Part shown: piece after piece, positions 1 through 7,719 of the stretch
Layout of the letters: each line of letters opens with the position of its first letter
Position numbering within the stretch: position 1 is the stretch's first letter
Assembly: GCF_024362205.1 (NCBI RefSeq)
Contig: NZ_CP101462.1
Coordinates: forward strand, 214,501 to 278,500
Direction of reading: 5' to 3'
DNA: 64,000 nt
From: Exiguobacterium aurantiacum
GTDB taxonomy: Bacteria > Bacillota > Bacilli > Exiguobacteriales > Exiguobacteriaceae
The notes under the pieces: model-generated
What the model was told of the DNA's origin: nothing
The model's database searches: none
What the model saw: only the letters and a program-made list of their open reading frames with translations
Made by a program: the position numbers and the translations under genes

Positions 1-161
1 CGGCAGACATCGCCGGCGGTCGCATGTATGGGCTCGACACGTGCTGGTACAATCCGCACGAGATTGCGGCGTCGGTCGAGACGACGTATGAGATTCAAGA
101 CTTGCACGAGTTGAAATCGATTCTGTCCGGCTCAGCGGTCGATAAAGTGGGGCGGCAGTGA
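1..161 (+). CDS. HAD-family nucleotidase (YjjG/YfnB type), 3' end only
   Basis: Only the last 52 codons lie in the window (frame starts at base 3, TGA at 159-161). The tail contains the ADIAGG..GLDTCWYNP segment followed by a TYEI-DL-EL stretch, which is characteristic of the C-terminus of YjjG/YfnB-type HAD phosphatases that dephosphorylate (non-canonical) pyrimidine nucleoside monophosphates. The catalytic N-terminus is outside the window, so the substrate is inferred from the family only. The gene runs convergently into the Nudix gene and their coding ends overlap by about 30 bp. Confidence 0.75.
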   Translation, partial: ADIAGGRMYGLDTCWYNPHEIAASVETTYEIQDLHELKSILSGSAVDKVGRQ

Positions 162-578
162 TTGCGGCAACGCGTAGAGCGTCTCTGGGAAGAGTTTCAA
201 GTCCCGGAGCGCGTCGAGCGGCTGCCAACGATAGATGAGGTGATTCCCTTCTGGTCCATGGAAATCTCCGTGACGGAGCGGGAGGTCACCCGATACATAA
301 AAGTACATGCCGATTTCATGGACCGTGCGCTCCAAATACGTGAAGAAATTTTTGGAAACGAAAGCGAACGTCGTTCCCGTCAGTGTTGCTTCGAGTTCTT
401 CTTGCAGCTCACGCGTCAAAGCGAGCTCGGCCTCTTCGCCGATGCCGACGCGTCCACCCGGTAACGCCCAAAAGTCATCGTTCACGTTCCGATGAACGAG
501 CAAATGACCGTCTTGGACCCAGATGCCGGCGACGCGATAATTGAACGTGCCGTGCTCGGTCGGAAATACGATATCCAT
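132..578 (-). CDS. Nudix hydrolase
   Basis: 148-residue Nudix hydrolase, predicted to cleave a nucleoside diphosphate linked to another moiety; the substrate cannot be read from sequence. A complete Nudix box runs from G42 to about E61 (G-x5-E48-x7-R56-E57-L-x-E60-E61), preceded by the usual FWALPGGR strand. GTG 587 and ATG 584 also lie in frame, but the GGAG box at 588-591 stands 8 nt before ATG 578, which is the best-spaced start. The 3' end overlaps the convergent HAD gene. Residues after the box (FHGPEGNHLIYRW) resemble ADP-ribose-type Nudix proteins, but that is weak. Confidence 0.88.
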   Translation of the reverse strand: MDIVFPTEHGTFNYRVAGIWVQDGHLLVHRNVNDDFWALPGGRVGIGEEAELALTRELQEELEATLTGTTFAFVSKNFFTYLERTVHEIGMYFYVSGDLPLRHGDFHGPEGNHLIYRWQPLDALRDLKLFPETLYALPQSLPPHFIDR

Positions 579-631
579 TTTCATCACTCCATTCCTTAAG
601 CTACATCAAGTATACGCCAAGGAGGCAGATC

Positions 632-1234
632 ATGTTTCAATCAAATGAGAGTTATAAAGGCGAGGACTTCCGCGACGAGACGCTCCGTGACATCCAACTC
701 ACGCAGACGACGTTCGAGAACTGTCGCTTCACCTATATCGATGCGACCGAGTTCGAGACCGAACAGTGTCGTTTCATCAACTGTGACTTCACCGATTCGA
801 AGTGGAACGCTTCACGCCACAGCGGCAGCTCGTTCCTGAATTGTCAGTTCAACGGGGCGAACCTGTTTTTAAGCGAGTTCGACCAATGCAAGATGACGGG
901 TTCGTCGTTTGAGTCATGCACGTTTGAAGGGGTCGTCGTGCGCGAGGGTGATTGGTCGTTCGTCAATCTGCGTCACGCTCCGCTCCGGAAGATGGATTGG
1001 TCCGGTGTCCGTTTGACCGAGGCCGATTTATATGGTGCAGACTTGAAAGAATCACGCTGGACGAACGCCGTCTTGTCACGTGCCGTCTTGCAACATGCCG
1101 ATTGCACCGGTGCTGATTTTGTAGGGGCCGAGATGGATGGGGTCGATTTCTCGGACGTCATTCTGAAACAAGCGACGCTTGACGTCATGCAGGCCGTTCA
1201 AATTGCCCGTTCGCTCGGGGCAAACGTCATATGA
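632..1234 (+). CDS. Pentapeptide-repeat protein
   Basis: 200-residue pentapeptide-repeat protein. From about residue 10 to 180 it repeats the A(D/N)LxX or CxF pattern (NCRF, NCDF, NCQFNGANL, SCTF, ADLYGADL, GADFVGAEM), which folds as a right-handed quadrilateral beta-helix. Length and the Cys/Phe-rich repeats are close to the Qnr and MfpA-like group that mimics DNA and binds gyrase, but I cannot show that function. AAGGAGG lies 6 nt before ATG. Its stop overlaps the next gene's ATG (ATGA), so it is translationally coupled to an ANT(6)-type nucleotidyltransferase. Confidence 0.88.
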   Translation: MFQSNESYKGEDFRDETLRDIQLTQTTFENCRFTYIDATEFETEQCRFINCDFTDSKWNASRHSGSSFLNCQFNGANLFLSEFDQCKMTGSSFESCTFEGVVVREGDWSFVNLRHAPLRKMDWSGVRLTEADLYGADLKESRWTNAVLSRAVLQHADCTGADFVGAEMDGVDFSDVILKQATLDVMQAVQIARSLGANVI

Positions 1235-2070
1235 CCAATAAGCAAGTGCTCGAGTATTTGACGTCATTGGCCTTGGAGCGGGAAGACGTCCGCGTCCTCG
1301 TTTTGAACGGGTCGCTCGTCAATCCGAACGTGTCGACAGACCGCTTTCAAGACGTGGATATCACTTGTTTCGTGAAAGACGTGACCGCGTTCATCGAAGA
1401 TCGCTCTTGGCTGGTGCCGCTCGGGGATGTGTTGATCATGCAGACGCCAGACGAGGTGCCAGGAGACGTCGAGTATGAACATTACGCGTTTCTCGTCCAG
1501 TTTGCAGCGGGACACCGCGTCGATTTGACCGTCCGCCCGCTGCGTGACGTGGAGGCGACGATTCAAACGGATTCACTCAGTATCGTCCTCGTCGACAAAG
1601 ACAGCATCGCCGGTCAACCGATTCCGTCCGATCATTCGTACCGCATCAACCGGCCGAGCCGATTCGACTATGAGCAGTGCTGGAACGAGTTTTGGTGGGT
1701 GTCACTTTACGTCATCAAAGGGATGCATCGGAAGCAACTGCTGTACGCTTTCGACCATTTGATGATCATGCGGACGATGCTCCGACAGATGCTCGCGTGG
1801 GAAGTCGGTTTTGCGACAAACTTTACAGCGAACGGAGGAAAGTCCGGGGATGGGCTGGAGAGATATCTGGCCCCTGAAGTATGGCAAGCCTATCTCGATA
1901 CATACACATCAGCCGAGACACTAGCGATGGAAACGGCCCATGCGACGTTGGTGGAACAATTTGAGCGGGTCAGTCGCCGCGTGGCCGACCAAGCCGGATA
2001 TCCGTTTCAAGAAGCGGAGGCGCAACGAATTCGTGACGCCTTTTCGACGCTTTGGTGTTCAAACGATTAG
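1231..2070 (+). CDS. Aminoglycoside 6-adenylyltransferase-like protein
   Basis: 279 residues, full length for the ANT(6)/AadK family (Bacillus subtilis AadK is 284). It shows the nucleotidyltransferase signature NGS (residues 26-28) followed by FQDVDITCFV near 45-54, then the LDLTVRPL-like strand (VDLTVRPL) and the family block RPSRFDYEQCWNEFWWVSLYVIKG near 130-155. Family members adenylylate streptomycin; the chromosomal Bacillus enzyme gives intrinsic resistance. Whether this protein acts on streptomycin is not shown here. It overlaps the pentapeptide gene by 4 bp and is probably co-transcribed with it. Confidence 0.85.
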   Translation: MTNKQVLEYLTSLALEREDVRVLVLNGSLVNPNVSTDRFQDVDITCFVKDVTAFIEDRSWLVPLGDVLIMQTPDEVPGDVEYEHYAFLVQFAAGHRVDLTVRPLRDVEATIQTDSLSIVLVDKDSIAGQPIPSDHSYRINRPSRFDYEQCWNEFWWVSLYVIKGMHRKQLLYAFDHLMIMRTMLRQMLAWEVGFATNFTANGGKSGDGLERYLAPEVWQAYLDTYTSAETLAMETAHATLVEQFERVSRRVADQAGYPFQEAEAQRIRDAFSTLWCSND

Positions 2071-2118
2071 TTTTTGGTTGAGTCGGGAAAAGCCCCTCTA
2101 TAGAAGGGGGAATGACGC

Positions 2119-2271
2119 TTGAATCCGTATACGACGTTCATCGCGCTCCTAGTGGGGAGTTTACTTTTATTTGTCGGCATCCGGACGAAAAAATGGCCGA
2201 TTTTAGTCGTGGCCTTATTTCCGCTTGGACTTGTCGCCTTCAACATGTATTTACTGATCACTGGACGTTAG
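2119..2271 (+). CDS. Small two-helix membrane protein with TTG start
   Basis: A 50-residue ORF starting with TTG: a GGGGG ribosome site at 2106-2110 stands 8 nt before TTG 2119. The product begins MNPYTTFIALLVGSLLL and has two hydrophobic helices (about residues 6-20 and 27-46) split by a short basic loop (RTKKW). No family recognised; presumably an integral membrane miniprotein. An ATG at 2112 opens another frame, but that product is not hydrophobic and reads through the terminator, so I prefer TTG. The stop sits directly before a terminator hairpin, which supports a real gene end. Confidence 0.7.
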   Translation: MNPYTTFIALLVGSLLLFVGIRTKKWPILVVALFPLGLVAFNMYLLITGR

Positions 2272-2299
2272 AAGACTGTTTTTTTCAGTCTTCTTTTTT
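2271..2299 (+). terminator. Intrinsic terminator
   Basis: GAAGACTG / CAGTCTTC stem (2271-2278 with 2286-2293), 7-nt loop, then six T. It ends the plus-strand transcript of the small membrane protein; the opposite gene's stop codon lies in the loop. Confidence 0.85.
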
Positions 2300-2686
2300 G
2301 TATATCGATTTTACAAAAAACGCCGTCGGCAACAAGATCCCGATGGCCGCTTCGAGCAAGGCGAACAGCCGGGCCGGGCCAATCGGTAGCAAGTCGCCGA
2401 ACCCGATGGATAGCAACGTGACCCCGCTAAAGTAGAGCAGATTGCGCCAGCTTGGTTCGACCGCGGTCATCGTCTCGAGTGAGGTCACCAAGATGACACC
2501 ATCTCGTGAGAGCGCGTAGTAAATCAAGGCGAACCCGATCATCACGCCGAGCAGGCTGACGAACAAATGGCTGAACAAACGCAAATCAAAAGCGGTCTGC
2601 TTGTACGTTTGGCGCTGAAAGAAGGTAAACACGTTCAAACCGATGAATAACAGGGCAATCGTCAATAAAATGGAATTCACGCCCAT
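2285..2686 (-). CDS. Two-TM potassium channel pore-domain protein
   Basis: 133 residues with hydrophobic segments at about 3-20, 38-60 and 100-125. Between the last two lies a pore loop GVTLLSIGFGDLLPIG (about 88-103) in which T-x-x-x-IGFGD matches the K+ selectivity filter TxGYGD of Ion_trans_2 channels, with Phe in place of Tyr. Likely a tetrameric cation channel in the cytoplasmic membrane. It has no RCK or cyclic-nucleotide domain, so gating is unknown. It is convergent with the upstream small protein and divergent from the Pel hydrolase lipoprotein. Confidence 0.75.
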   Translation of the reverse strand: MGVNSILLTIALLFIGLNVFTFFQRQTYKQTAFDLRLFSHLFVSLLGVMIGFALIYYALSRDGVILVTSLETMTAVEPSWRNLLYFSGVTLLSIGFGDLLPIGPARLFALLEAAIGILLPTAFFVKSIYKKED

Positions 2687-2790
2687 TTCTCCCTTCTGTG
2701 ACAGACTGTATTATGTTGTTTCCCTGATCGTTCACCGTCAAACGGACCGATTCACACCAAGACGGATTCATTCAACAAGGAGGTGTCCGA

Positions 2791-3618
2791 GTGCGACGAT
2801 GTTTAATGGGCGGCTTATTGCTCATCTTCTTTTTAGGAGGATGTACGACGAAAGAGCCGTTTGATTTTGATGAGATCCATTCCTATAAGATTTTTTACAA
2901 CATGCCCACCGAGGCGATTATTGAAGATATGGCCCGATACGACCTCGTCATCATCGAACCGATTTGGTATACACCGGAACAGATTGAAACGATTCGGTCG
3001 AACGGGACGAAAGTGCTCGGCTATATTAACGTGATGGAAGCGGACACGTGGAATCGAGCGCTCATCGGTCAAATGGACAAAGACGATTTCTTCTATCGGG
3101 ACGGGGAGCGCATCTATTTCCCGAAATGGGATTCGTATTTGACGGATATCAGCTCGTCCGATTTCCGTAAAATTTTAATCCGTGAGATTCAAAAACAAGT
3201 CATCAATAAACATCTGGACGGAATTTTCCTCGACACGGTCGGTGATATCGATGACGTCCACCTCGACTATCCGGACGACTTAGAAGAACAGCTGGCTGGG
3301 CTTGAGGCCTTTTTACAAGCGATTGAACAAGCGTATCCGGGCGTTCCTGTCGTCCAAAACTGGGGCATCGAGACGCTCGAACGAACGAGTGCGCCTTATG
3401 TGGAAGGCTTCATGTGGGAAGGTTTTAACTACACGGAAATCACGTCCGATTCTTGGTCGATGGAGATGCTCGATCGAATGAACGCGATTCAGGACGAATA
3501 CGGAATCGCTGTCCTCACCGTCTCAGACCAAGAAGAAGCGACAAGTCGGGATATGGCCGAGGCGAACGGGTTCATCCATTATCACGAACCGACATATTAC
3601 AATACATGGGATTTTTAG
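2791..3618 (+). CDS. Lipoprotein glycoside hydrolase, PelA hydrolase-domain type
   Basis: 275 residues, GTG start with AAGGAGG 7 nt upstream. A lipoprotein signal (GGLLLIFFLGGC, lipobox Cys18) anchors it outside the membrane. The body is a TIM-barrel of the GH114/GH166 type: YDLVIIEPIWY, VLGYINVMEADTW, GIFLDTVGDID and VPVVQNWG correspond to strands carrying the acidic catalytic residues, with E59 and D155-type positions as candidates. In Gram-negatives this endo-galactosaminidase domain is the N-terminal part of PelA; here it is a free gene directly before pelD-G. I infer that it trims or releases Pel polymer. Confidence 0.8.
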   Translation: MRRCLMGGLLLIFFLGGCTTKEPFDFDEIHSYKIFYNMPTEAIIEDMARYDLVIIEPIWYTPEQIETIRSNGTKVLGYINVMEADTWNRALIGQMDKDDFFYRDGERIYFPKWDSYLTDISSSDFRKILIREIQKQVINKHLDGIFLDTVGDIDDVHLDYPDDLEEQLAGLEAFLQAIEQAYPGVPVVQNWGIETLERTSAPYVEGFMWEGFNYTEITSDSWSMEMLDRMNAIQDEYGIAVLTVSDQEEATSRDMAEANGFIHYHEPTYYNTWDF

Positions 3619-3726
3619 GCGCTAATTAGGGTAAGAGAAGATAAGGGATTGTGCACGCCTGTCCAAGGGCGGTTGATTATCCTATATTAAAACTGAAGAG
3701 ACATTATCCATGAGGAGGGGATTATC

Positions 3727-4947
3727 ATTCTGTACGCTCAAGACCGTCCATGGCTCAAATGGGTCGAGATTCTTGTCGTGTTCGCACTATTGATCGGAAT
3801 TGATTTATTCTTCAGTCTAGGCACGATTCAAAACGAACTGAACTTGTTTTACGTGGCCGCCATCCTGTTCGCCCTCAGGTATGGAACGATTTTCGGCTTA
3901 ATCAGTTTCGGCATTTTGCTCCTCTATAAAGTGTTATACACCGGCTTAATAGGGGGAGATATCTTCCTGTTGTTCTACGATACAAACTCACTTCTTACAT
4001 TGTTTTACTACTTCGCCATCACTGTCATCGTCGGGTTGTTCAGCACCTCATTTCGAGAGCGTTACGAAATCGGTCAGTTCCGCAACGAAGAACTGAAAGA
4101 TGAAAACACGTATTTGAAAGAGACCGTCGATTTACTCAACACTTCGCAAACCACACTTCGTCAAAAACTACTTCAATCCGAGTACAGCCTGAACCAATTG
4201 TATGAACTTGCCGTATCGCTCGATTTGCCACATCCAGAATTGATTCGAAGCGAGACGATTCGTCTGTTGAAAAAAACGTTCCTAGCGAGCGATGTCGCCA
4301 TTTACCACGTTGACCGCTCTCAGAAGTCGATGCGTCTCTTGATTCGCCAAACGGACAAGAAAGAATTCCCGCAAACGATTTTCCTCGATGAGGCGTCGAG
4401 TATGTTCAAACGGTTCTTCCAAGTCCAAGAGACGACGCTCCGTCAACTCGACGATGAGAACACGGACCCGATGTTGCTCGCACCGATTATCGTAGACGGC
4501 ACAACCCGTGAAGTCGTCGTCATCAAGCGGCTACCGCTTCGGAAATTGACGACCGATGATTTGCACGTCCTCAACATCCTCTTCTCCTGGATCGGGACGC
4601 GCATTCAAAACGCCGAGAACCTGATTCGCAAAGAGCAACACGAGAAGATGCATAAAGGCACTTCGTTTTATAAGAAAGAGGCGTTCACGGAACTCGTGGC
4701 CATCCAAGAGCAAAAGAAACTTCACCACGGACAGCCCTATATCGTGCTCGATTATGCGCTCGGCTATGAACCGGTCTCACTCGAGAGTATCGAGGCCATC
4801 GTCCATTCGTATTTGCGGGAAATTGATGTCGTCGGGTATGACCCGGAGGAGAACAAGCTATTGCTGTTACTCCCGGGAACGAGTGAGGAACACCGTCAAC
4901 GAATCTATGACCGGATCGAAGGGATTTTGATCCAGAAGGGAGTGTGA
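3727..4947 (+). CDS. pelD: PelD: membrane c-di-GMP receptor of Pel synthesis
   Basis: Membrane protein with about four N-terminal helices, a GAF-like domain in the middle and a degenerate GGDEF domain at the C-terminus. The GGDEF site is lost but an RxxD motif (REID, 347-350 counted from GTG 3778) stands just before the final DPEENKLLLLLPG strand, where PelD proteins bind c-di-GMP. Start: the first GTG (3778) would cut into the first helix and has no ribosome site. TGAGGAGGGG ends at 3720, and the open frame runs through ATT ATC ATT CTG, so ATT 3727 or CTG 3730 is the likely start, giving a basic LYAQDRPWLKWVE lead into the helix. The exact start is uncertain. Confidence 0.82.
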   Translation: MLYAQDRPWLKWVEILVVFALLIGIDLFFSLGTIQNELNLFYVAAILFALRYGTIFGLISFGILLLYKVLYTGLIGGDIFLLFYDTNSLLTLFYYFAITVIVGLFSTSFRERYEIGQFRNEELKDENTYLKETVDLLNTSQTTLRQKLLQSEYSLNQLYELAVSLDLPHPELIRSETIRLLKKTFLASDVAIYHVDRSQKSMRLLIRQTDKKEFPQTIFLDEASSMFKRFFQVQETTLRQLDDENTDPMLLAPIIVDGTTREVVVIKRLPLRKLTTDDLHVLNILFSWIGTRIQNAENLIRKEQHEKMHKGTSFYKKEAFTELVAIQEQKKLHHGQPYIVLDYALGYEPVSLESIEAIVHSYLREIDVVGYDPEENKLLLLLPGTSEEHRQRIYDRIEGILIQKGV

Positions 4948-4951
4948 CGGC

Positions 4952-5890
4952 ATGGAATCCACTATTCGTCTCGGGTTGATTGGGATTTATGTCGCTCATG
5001 CCCTGCTCGCCTTCGTCTTGTTGATCGCGTTGAAACGAAAATTGAAAGCGCCGGATTATGGTGTGGCGGTGGCTGCCCTCAGCTTCGGTCTATTCTTACC
5101 GTTTCTGGCTGAACTTGCCGTCTATGCGGTGTATCGGCTTGCTGAACGGTTCGGACGGAGCGGGCTGATCGAAGACTATGACGATTACATCGACTTCAAG
5201 GTCGTCAACTATGAACAGATTCGTCACGAGGCGAGCACCAGCAGCCATCTATTACCGCTCAACGACGCCATCAATTCCAAAGATCCGGCCATCCGCAAAC
5301 ATTCAATTTTGACGCACGTCAACCAATCGATTGACCATCAAGGGAAATATTTGCAGATGGGACTCGAGAGCACGGACAGCGAGACCGTCCATTATGCGGC
5401 GGCGACGATGAACATCTTGATTGATCAATACGAACAAGAGCTAAAACTGGCGAAACGGGAGTATGACCTCGGCAATCCAGACACGATTCGACGGCTCGCG
5501 ACGATTTATAAACGCATGATCCATAGCGAGCTCATCACCGAAGTCATGCTGAAGGACAAGCGAGGAGCTTGGCTCGAGGAATTGCTGAAAGCGAAGACGC
5601 TTTATCCGCCCTCGCCATGGATTTACGAGGATTTGAACGAGATTTATCTTACGTTAGAGCGTCCGAAAGAACAATTGAACATCTTGAAGGAGTACGTCCA
5701 TCATTTTCCGGAACGGATCGAGGCTCATCTGATGCTCATCAACTATTATTATGAGCGCGAACGTTGGAATGAAGTGAAAGCAGTCATGTTTATGATGCAG
5801 ACCCAGTTCTCACTTGAGGATGTGCCGTATGAGTACCGACTGCTGTTTGAAGAATGGAGTGACACGACATCATGGAAAAACGAACTGTAA
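4952..5890 (+). CDS. pelE: PelE: membrane-anchored TPR protein of the Pel synthase complex
   Basis: 312 residues. Two N-terminal hydrophobic segments (about 5-27 and 36-62) are followed by a helical, TPR-like cytosolic region with A-rich and basic helices (ICHRKHS-type, LTLERPKEQLNILKEYVHHFP, AHLMLINYYYERERWNEV). PelE partners PelD, PelF and PelG in the inner-membrane Pel complex described for Pseudomonas; assignment here rests mainly on position between pelD and pelA plus this architecture. AAGGGAG lies upstream of ATG, and the gene begins 4 bp after pelD and overlaps the next gene by 19 bp. Confidence 0.8.
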   Translation: MESTIRLGLIGIYVAHALLAFVLLIALKRKLKAPDYGVAVAALSFGLFLPFLAELAVYAVYRLAERFGRSGLIEDYDDYIDFKVVNYEQIRHEASTSSHLLPLNDAINSKDPAIRKHSILTHVNQSIDHQGKYLQMGLESTDSETVHYAAATMNILIDQYEQELKLAKREYDLGNPDTIRRLATIYKRMIHSELITEVMLKDKRGAWLEELLKAKTLYPPSPWIYEDLNEIYLTLERPKEQLNILKEYVHHFPERIEAHLMLINYYYERERWNEVKAVMFMMQTQFSLEDVPYEYRLLFEEWSDTTSWKNEL

Positions 5891-7719
5891 TCTCATTCTC
5901 GCTCTTCATCGTCTTATTTTTAGTCATCGTCGGTGCGATTCAATACTTACGGATTCACTCGTTGCACACGTTGTTGCCAAACGTCGCCGAGCAAAGGATG
6001 AACATCGACCAATTGAAGAGCAACGCTTCAGCGAAAGCTGGAGAACATCAACTTCAAATTTATCTCGTCCGGGATGAGGGCGATTTAGCGGTCGGGACGG
6101 CAGACAACCTGCTACACGGCCTGCAGTATGCGAAGCTTGACGTTCGTGAAGTGAGTCCTGGTGCCGTCGGAGCGATTTCTCCCTCTCCGTACACCATCAT
6201 TATTTTCACGGGTGAAAGCACTGAGCGCTGGCCATTCGTCGAGATGAAACGTTACGTTGAACAAGGGGGGAACCTCGTGTTTGCGAATCGGTTCAAAGAC
6301 CCGGCGTGGAATGCGTTGACCGGGATCGAAGAAATCGGTGAGTATGTGCCGGACGTATACGGCTTGAACTTCGAGGAGACGATTTTCCCGGGCTATGTCG
6401 ACTTGAACCCGCCGGACGATTTGTTTGTCCATAGCGTCGTCGATTTCGCCATCGCGGATGAAGCCAACGTCATGTTGTCCGCTGAAGGTTTCCCGATCCT
6501 TTGGGAATACGAAGTCGGCGACGGGAATGTCCTCTATTGGAACACGACGATCACCGATCAAAAGATGATCCGCGGGTTGTTCGTCCAGACGCTCGGTACG
6601 ATGCCGCCGGCGTTCGTCACGGCACAAGCAGCCGTCAAACTCATGTACATCGACGATTTCCCGGCACCAGTCATGGATGGGAAGATGAAAGACGTCTCTG
6701 CGACCCCCCTCGATAAATCGGTCAAAGATTTCTTCGCCGAGGATTGGTGGGAAGACATGGTTGATTTGGCGGAAGACGATGATTTGATTTACACGGGGGC
6801 TATGATCGGGACGTATGAAGAAGAGATGGAGCTCGTCGACGAACAGTTGATTAAACGTGGCGAGTTCCCGATGCTCTACTTCGGTCGAAAATTGATTGCC
6901 CACGGTGGGGAGATTGGACTCCATGGTTATAACCACCAGTCGCTCGTCACCGCCGATGAACCGATCGATCCAACGTATGGATATATTCCTTGGAAGGATA
7001 AGGATGAGATGAAACGGTCGTTATTGCAAGCCGAATCCGTGTTTGCAAATTATTTCCCGGACGAGACGCTCAAGTCATACGTCCCGCCGTCGAACGCGCT
7101 CAACCGGACAGGGGTCGATGCGATTGCCGAGGCGCTGCCGGAACTTCGTACGATCGCCTCACTCTATACGGGGGAACCGGAGAGCGGGGACTTCGTGCAA
7201 GAGTTCGAATTTGATGCAGCGCATCCAAACTTGTATCACTTTCCGCGCGTGACGAGTGATTATGGGGAAGAGCGCGGATCGATTTTCCAAATGGTCGACG
7301 CGATCGCCAATTTCGGTGTGTTTTCACACTTCATTCACCCCGATGATGTCATCGACCCAGACCGGGCCTTTGGTCGGGACTGGGATACGATGTTCGCGAG
7401 TCTGCGTAAAATCGTCCACGATGTGAAGGATCAATATCCGCACCTCGAGGCGTATACACAGCACTACGCGACCGAAAAGATGATCACCTACCAACAAGCT
7501 GATTTGAACGTCACGTTTGATGAGTCGACCATCTATTTAGCCGGGGAAGGGCTCATCAACCCGTCCCACTTCACGATTCGTCTCAAACCAGGACAGTCAC
7601 TTGAGACAGGAGAGTTCGATTTCGGGACGGTCGAACAGTGGGAAGCCGACCGTCCACTTTATCTCGTCAAACTGACATCGGCGAACGCTGAAATCGCCAT
7701 CAAAGGGGGAGCGCAATGA
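5872..7719 (+). CDS. pelA: PelA-type polysaccharide deacetylase (membrane-anchored)
   Basis: 615 residues. A single N-terminal helix (about 6-24) anchors it with the body outside. Residues 50-240 look like the flavodoxin-like domain found before the PelA deacetylase; residues 255-560 carry the deacetylase. Metal-site candidates are D261/D262 in MYIDDFPAP and H351/H355 in LHGYNH; SHFIHPDD follows further on. The hydrolase domain of Gram-negative PelA is missing, matching the deacetylase-only PelA of Gram-positive pel clusters. It should remove acetyl groups from GalNAc in nascent Pel. It overlaps pelE (19 bp) and pelF (ATGA). Confidence 0.85.
   Translation: MEKRTVISFSLFIVLFLVIVGAIQYLRIHSLHTLLPNVAEQRMNIDQLKSNASAKAGEHQLQIYLVRDEGDLAVGTADNLLHGLQYAKLDVREVSPGAVGAISPSPYTIIIFTGESTERWPFVEMKRYVEQGGNLVFANRFKDPAWNALTGIEEIGEYVPDVYGLNFEETIFPGYVDLNPPDDLFVHSVVDFAIADEANVMLSAEGFPILWEYEVGDGNVLYWNTTITDQKMIRGLFVQTLGTMPPAFVTAQAAVKLMYIDDFPAPVMDGKMKDVSATPLDKSVKDFFAEDWWEDMVDLAEDDDLIYTGAMIGTYEEEMELVDEQLIKRGEFPMLYFGRKLIAHGGEIGLHGYNHQSLVTADEPIDPTYGYIPWKDKDEMKRSLLQAESVFANYFPDETLKSYVPPSNALNRTGVDAIAEALPELRTIASLYTGEPESGDFVQEFEFDAAHPNLYHFPRVTSDYGEERGSIFQMVDAIANFGVFSHFIHPDDVIDPDRAFGRDWDTMFASLRKIVHDVKDQYPHLEAYTQHYATEKMITYQQADLNVTFDESTIYLAGEGLINPSHFTIRLKPGQSLETGEFDFGTVEQWEADRPLYLVKLTSANAEIAIKGGAQ

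Noticed and set aside
2112-2435. ATG-started ORF of 107 codons over the small membrane gene
   Set aside because: Reads straight through the terminator and into the antisense of the channel gene; composition is not protein-like. The TTG frame fits better.
3619-3726. c-di-GMP riboswitch between the Pel hydrolase and pelD
   Set aside because: Looked for GEMM-I core blocks because of the PelD link; none were found.
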